Origin: SIG437 sp045648985
GTDB lineage: Bacteria > Bacillota > Clostridia > UBA1381 > UBA9506
NCBI GenBank assembly: GCA_045648985.1
Contig: JAZROZ010000018.1
Coordinates: 1-61,083, forward strand
Reading direction: 5' to 3'
DNA: 61,083 nt
Below are positions 59,391 to 61,083 of this stretch, piece by piece. The translations under genes were made by a program, and so were the position numbers. Position 1 is the stretch's first letter; every line of letters begins with the position of its first letter. The notes under the pieces were generated by a model, which worked only from the letters and a program-made list of their open reading frames with translations, was not told the origin of the DNA and ran no database searches.

Positions 59391-60125
59391 ATGGAATATA
59401 ATATGAGCTTCCCAAAAGAAGTCAACAGAGTTAAAGAAAACAGAATTCCTGCCATTTTAGTTGGTGGTACTGTTGAATATCACGGTCCACATTGCTCATA
59501 TGGCTGCGATACGTTAGTTGCAGAAGGGTTAATCAAAAAGCTTTCTGAAACAAAAGAGCTTATGATGCTCCCTACAATCTATTACAGCCCATCAAGCTAT
59601 GCAGTTGCTGATGAAACAAGCGGTACTGTACATATTGATGAAGATATTTTTGAAGCATATCTCTTCCAGATTTTCACTAATTTCTTAGAAGCAGGACTTA
59701 GAAATATTTATGTTGTTATTCATCATCAGTATGAACAGGAAAACTGCAAGCCAATGACTCTTTCATACATGAAAGCATCACAAAGAGCAATTATGAGATA
59801 TCTCGAAAAAACTCAAGGTCGTGGCTGGTGGGGCAGCGAAAGCTTTGCTGACTATTATGATAACGTTGGCGGCGGTGACGATCCGTTCAGCTGGATTAAG
59901 GTTATTCCTACAATGAGCACAGAAGTACAGAATGCAACAGGATATGACCACGCAGGAAAATACGAATGCTCAATTTTGATGTCACTTTATCCTGATGCTG
60001 TTAAGCTCGAAAGACTTGGCGATATCAAACATTGGTTTACAGAAAGTGCTAAAGAAGCAAACAAAGAATTAGGTGACGAAATGGTTAGACAGTCGCTTGA
60101 ATATTTAGATAAGAAAATTCAATAG
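59391..60125 (+). CDS. Creatininase family amidohydrolase
   Basis: A 244-residue creatininase-fold protein. The metal site segment is GGTVEYHGPHCSYGCD with E29, H31 and D40 spaced as in Pseudomonas creatininase; a histidine/glutamate pair lies in IHHQYEQEN (H112, E115), and a later glutamate in GYDHAGKYECSILM. The family opens cyclic or linear amides (creatinine, formamides, mycofactocin peptides). It follows the GGGCGGGC hairpin with AAAGGAG at 59376-59382. Its stop is TAG. The pair with a creatinase-like M24 protein suggests a route for a creatinine-like compound, but specificity is not proven. Confidence 0.9.
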   Translation: MEYNMSFPKEVNRVKENRIPAILVGGTVEYHGPHCSYGCDTLVAEGLIKKLSETKELMMLPTIYYSPSSYAVADETSGTVHIDEDIFEAYLFQIFTNFLEAGLRNIYVVIHHQYEQENCKPMTLSYMKASQRAIMRYLEKTQGRGWWGSESFADYYDNVGGGDDPFSWIKVIPTMSTEVQNATGYDHAGKYECSILMSLYPDAVKLERLGDIKHWFTESAKEANKELGDEMVRQSLEYLDKKIQ

Positions 60126-60240
60126 TTTTCAACTAAAATAAATGGTGTATAGCAGTTTGGCCACCACCAGACAGGGAGGTATTGTCCTAAAAATCATATT
60201 TTTGACGAATTTCTGTATTAAATAAATATACACCCGCATA

Positions 60241-60420
60241 GTGAAGCGAACCCAAAAGTTTAGACAAAATTTAATATTAACTTGCTTGTGAATGAGTTCG
60301 ATATTGTACCGGACTCATTCCTTTTAGTTTTAATACTGTTTTGTGGTTGTTTATATATCTTTTTTTGTTTTAATGCAGATAAAATTCTACGATAGCCATA
60401 TCCATTATAACAGATAATTT
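60241..60420 (-). mobile_element. Degraded IS3-family insertion sequence (3' end)
   Basis: The minus-strand frame ending at 60277 reads YINNHKTVLKLKGMSPVQYR, the C-terminal end of IS3/IS150-type transposases (OrfB integrase). A TAA interrupts the frame just upstream (about 60375). At 60247-60265 AACCCAAAAGTTTAGAC resembles the terminal repeat of IS150-like elements. Only a remnant is left. Confidence 0.7.
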
Positions 60421-60469
60421 AAATTCTAACGAGTAGATTTTAAAAATTTGTCCTTTATTTGCCATAAAA

Positions 60470-60510
60470 ATATGCACTTCCAAAAGTGTCCAAATTTTGG
60501 AGGTGCATAT
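60470..60510. repeat. Long hairpin in the spacer
   Basis: ATATGCACTTCCAAAA (60470-60485) pairs with TTTTGGAGGTGCATAT (60495-60510), 15 of 16 positions complementary, around a 9-base loop. Origin not clear; perhaps part of another small element. Confidence 0.55.
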
Positions 60511-60669
60511 CATATACGGGTAGTTTTTCATTTTCGGTCATAGCCCTAATATTACTGGCAACTCACAAGTTCGTTTTTTTATTGGCCTGCCAGCCTTGCA
60601 ACTGCTACTTGCCATCCATAAATAGGTTGTTATGGTGACATTCTTGAACAAATTTATGGTTCAAAAATA

Positions 60670-60817
60670 GCCTACCTTGTGTAAAGGGAGCTGTCGAACG
60701 CAGTGAGACTAATGGATTGTTTTATTGTTTTTTCTTTGTTTGTTTTAATCCTATTTTAACAATTACAATCACTTTCAGTTTGCTACGCAAACCCACCTCC
60801 GTTTACACAAGGGAGGC
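60670..60817. mobile_element. Small MITE-like element with 21-base inverted ends
   Basis: A 148-base segment with ends GCCTACCTTGTGTAAAGGG (60670-60690) and its complement at 60797-60817, 19 of 21 positions matching, and GTCGAACGCAGTGAGAC near the left end. There is no ORF. Such CCTTGTGTAAA-bounded units are common in clostridial genomes and are probably mobilised in trans. Confidence 0.65.
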
Positions 60818-60942
60818 TTTTCTCATTAAAACGTTTTTCTAAATTCCTCATCTTTACCATACAACTAACTTTACTTAGGTTTATACTATTTTTTTGTTCA
60901 TCGAACCACACGACTATCGCGTGGTTTTCTTTATACAAAAAT

Positions 60943-60966
60943 AGAGCGAAGCGTCTGCTTCGCTCT
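60943..60966 (-). terminator. Terminator of the rRNA operon
   Basis: Minus strand AGAGCGAAGC, loop AGAC, GCTTCGCTCT, then ATTTTTGTA. Directly follows the 5S rRNA 3' end. Confidence 0.95.
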
Positions 60967-60973
60967 AAGTCAG

Positions 60974-61083
60974 TACCGGCAACGTCCTATTTTCCCGGTC
61001 GGTTGCCCAACAAGTATCTTCGGCGCTAAGGAGCTTAACTGCCGTGTTCGGGATGGGAACGGGTGGACCCTCCTCGCTATCGT
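60974..61083 (-). rRNA. 5S ribosomal RNA (partial, 5' end cut by the window edge)
   Basis: The minus strand reads GCGAGGAGGGTCCACCCGTT, then CCCGAACACGGCAGTTAAGC, and ends with GGACGTTGCCGGTA, the standard 5S core and 3' strand. Only the first few bases at the 5' end lie beyond position 61083. It marks the 3' end of an rRNA operon transcribed leftward from outside the window. Confidence 0.95.

Noticed and set aside
55707..60970. Integrative island bounded by tRNA-Leu
   Set aside because: No integrase and no direct repeat of the tRNA 3' end was seen near the far boundary.

Overview
The window (about 61 kb, AT-rich, strong GGAGG-type ribosome binding sites, many genes separated by a few bases or overlapping) looks like a chromosomal segment of a low-GC Gram-positive anaerobe of the class Clostridia, probably an uncultured gut lineage. 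Supporting signs are Veg, RecR next to a tRNA methyltransferase and RsmI, YqhQ, a CwlD-type spore amidase, the rimP-nusA-ylxR-infB-rbfA operon, a biotin-dependent sodium-pump decarboxylase, and an oxygen/NO-detoxifying flavodiiron protein with a fused rubredoxin. Lineage below class cannot be decided from this sequence alone.

Layout. 1-6.6 kb (+): a degenerate homocysteine methyltransferase-like gene, recR, tRNA adenine methyltransferase, rsmI, the paired M16 proteins ymfF/ymfH, and lgt. 6.6-8.5 kb (-): AI-2E-type permease and cwlD. 8.7-12.2 kb (+): a four-gene sodium-pump decarboxylase operon (gamma, biotin carrier, beta, alpha) with a clear promoter and a dyad in its leader, closed by a strong terminator. 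12.3-14.6 kb (+): polar amino acid ABC transporter. 14.9-19.5 kb (-): ybaK, HD phosphohydrolase, coaX, phosphoesterase, veg, apgM. 19.8-23.5 kb (+): yqhQ, prmC and the flavodiiron fusion. 23.5-39.1 kb (-): UPF0182, ftsY, gpsA, plsY, der, DUF512 radical SAM, rpmF/yceD, patatin, C_GCAxxG_C_C protein, Nudix, SDR, YfhO and DUF6056 membrane proteins. 39.2-54.0 kb (-): mutS2, TPR, RqcP-like S4, trpS, aminotransferase, radical SAM/TatD pair, rnhA, nrnA, rbfA, infB, ylxR, nusA, rimP, mgtE. 54.1-61.1 kb is more accessory: a GC-rich structured leader with a small ORF, a MATE exporter, tRNA-Leu(UAA), a GT39-like membrane protein, a creatinase-like/ASRT-like/creatininase-like cluster, an IS3 remnant, a small inverted-repeat element and the 3' end of an rRNA operon (5S).

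How the genes work together. Much of the window is translation and its quality control (RimP, NusA, YlxR, IF-2, RbfA, TrpS, RsmI, MutS2/RqcU-like, RqcP-like, YbaK), envelope lipid and lipoprotein synthesis (GpsA, PlsY, Lgt, FtsY) and energy/ion metabolism (Na+-pumping decarboxylase).

The most interesting content is (1) the cluster at 57.8-60.1 kb, where an M24 pita-bread protein that has lost the metal ligands, as creatinase has, sits with a creatininase-fold hydrolase and an orphan ASRT-family protein, the first gene being interrupted by one in-frame TAG; (2) several families of highly structured, intergenic inverted-repeat elements (14.6, 19.5, 48.1, 60.7 kb), one of them inserted inside the nusA-infB-rbfA operon; and (3) a GC-rich structured leader with a strong ribosome binding site and a 29-codon ORF upstream of mgtE.
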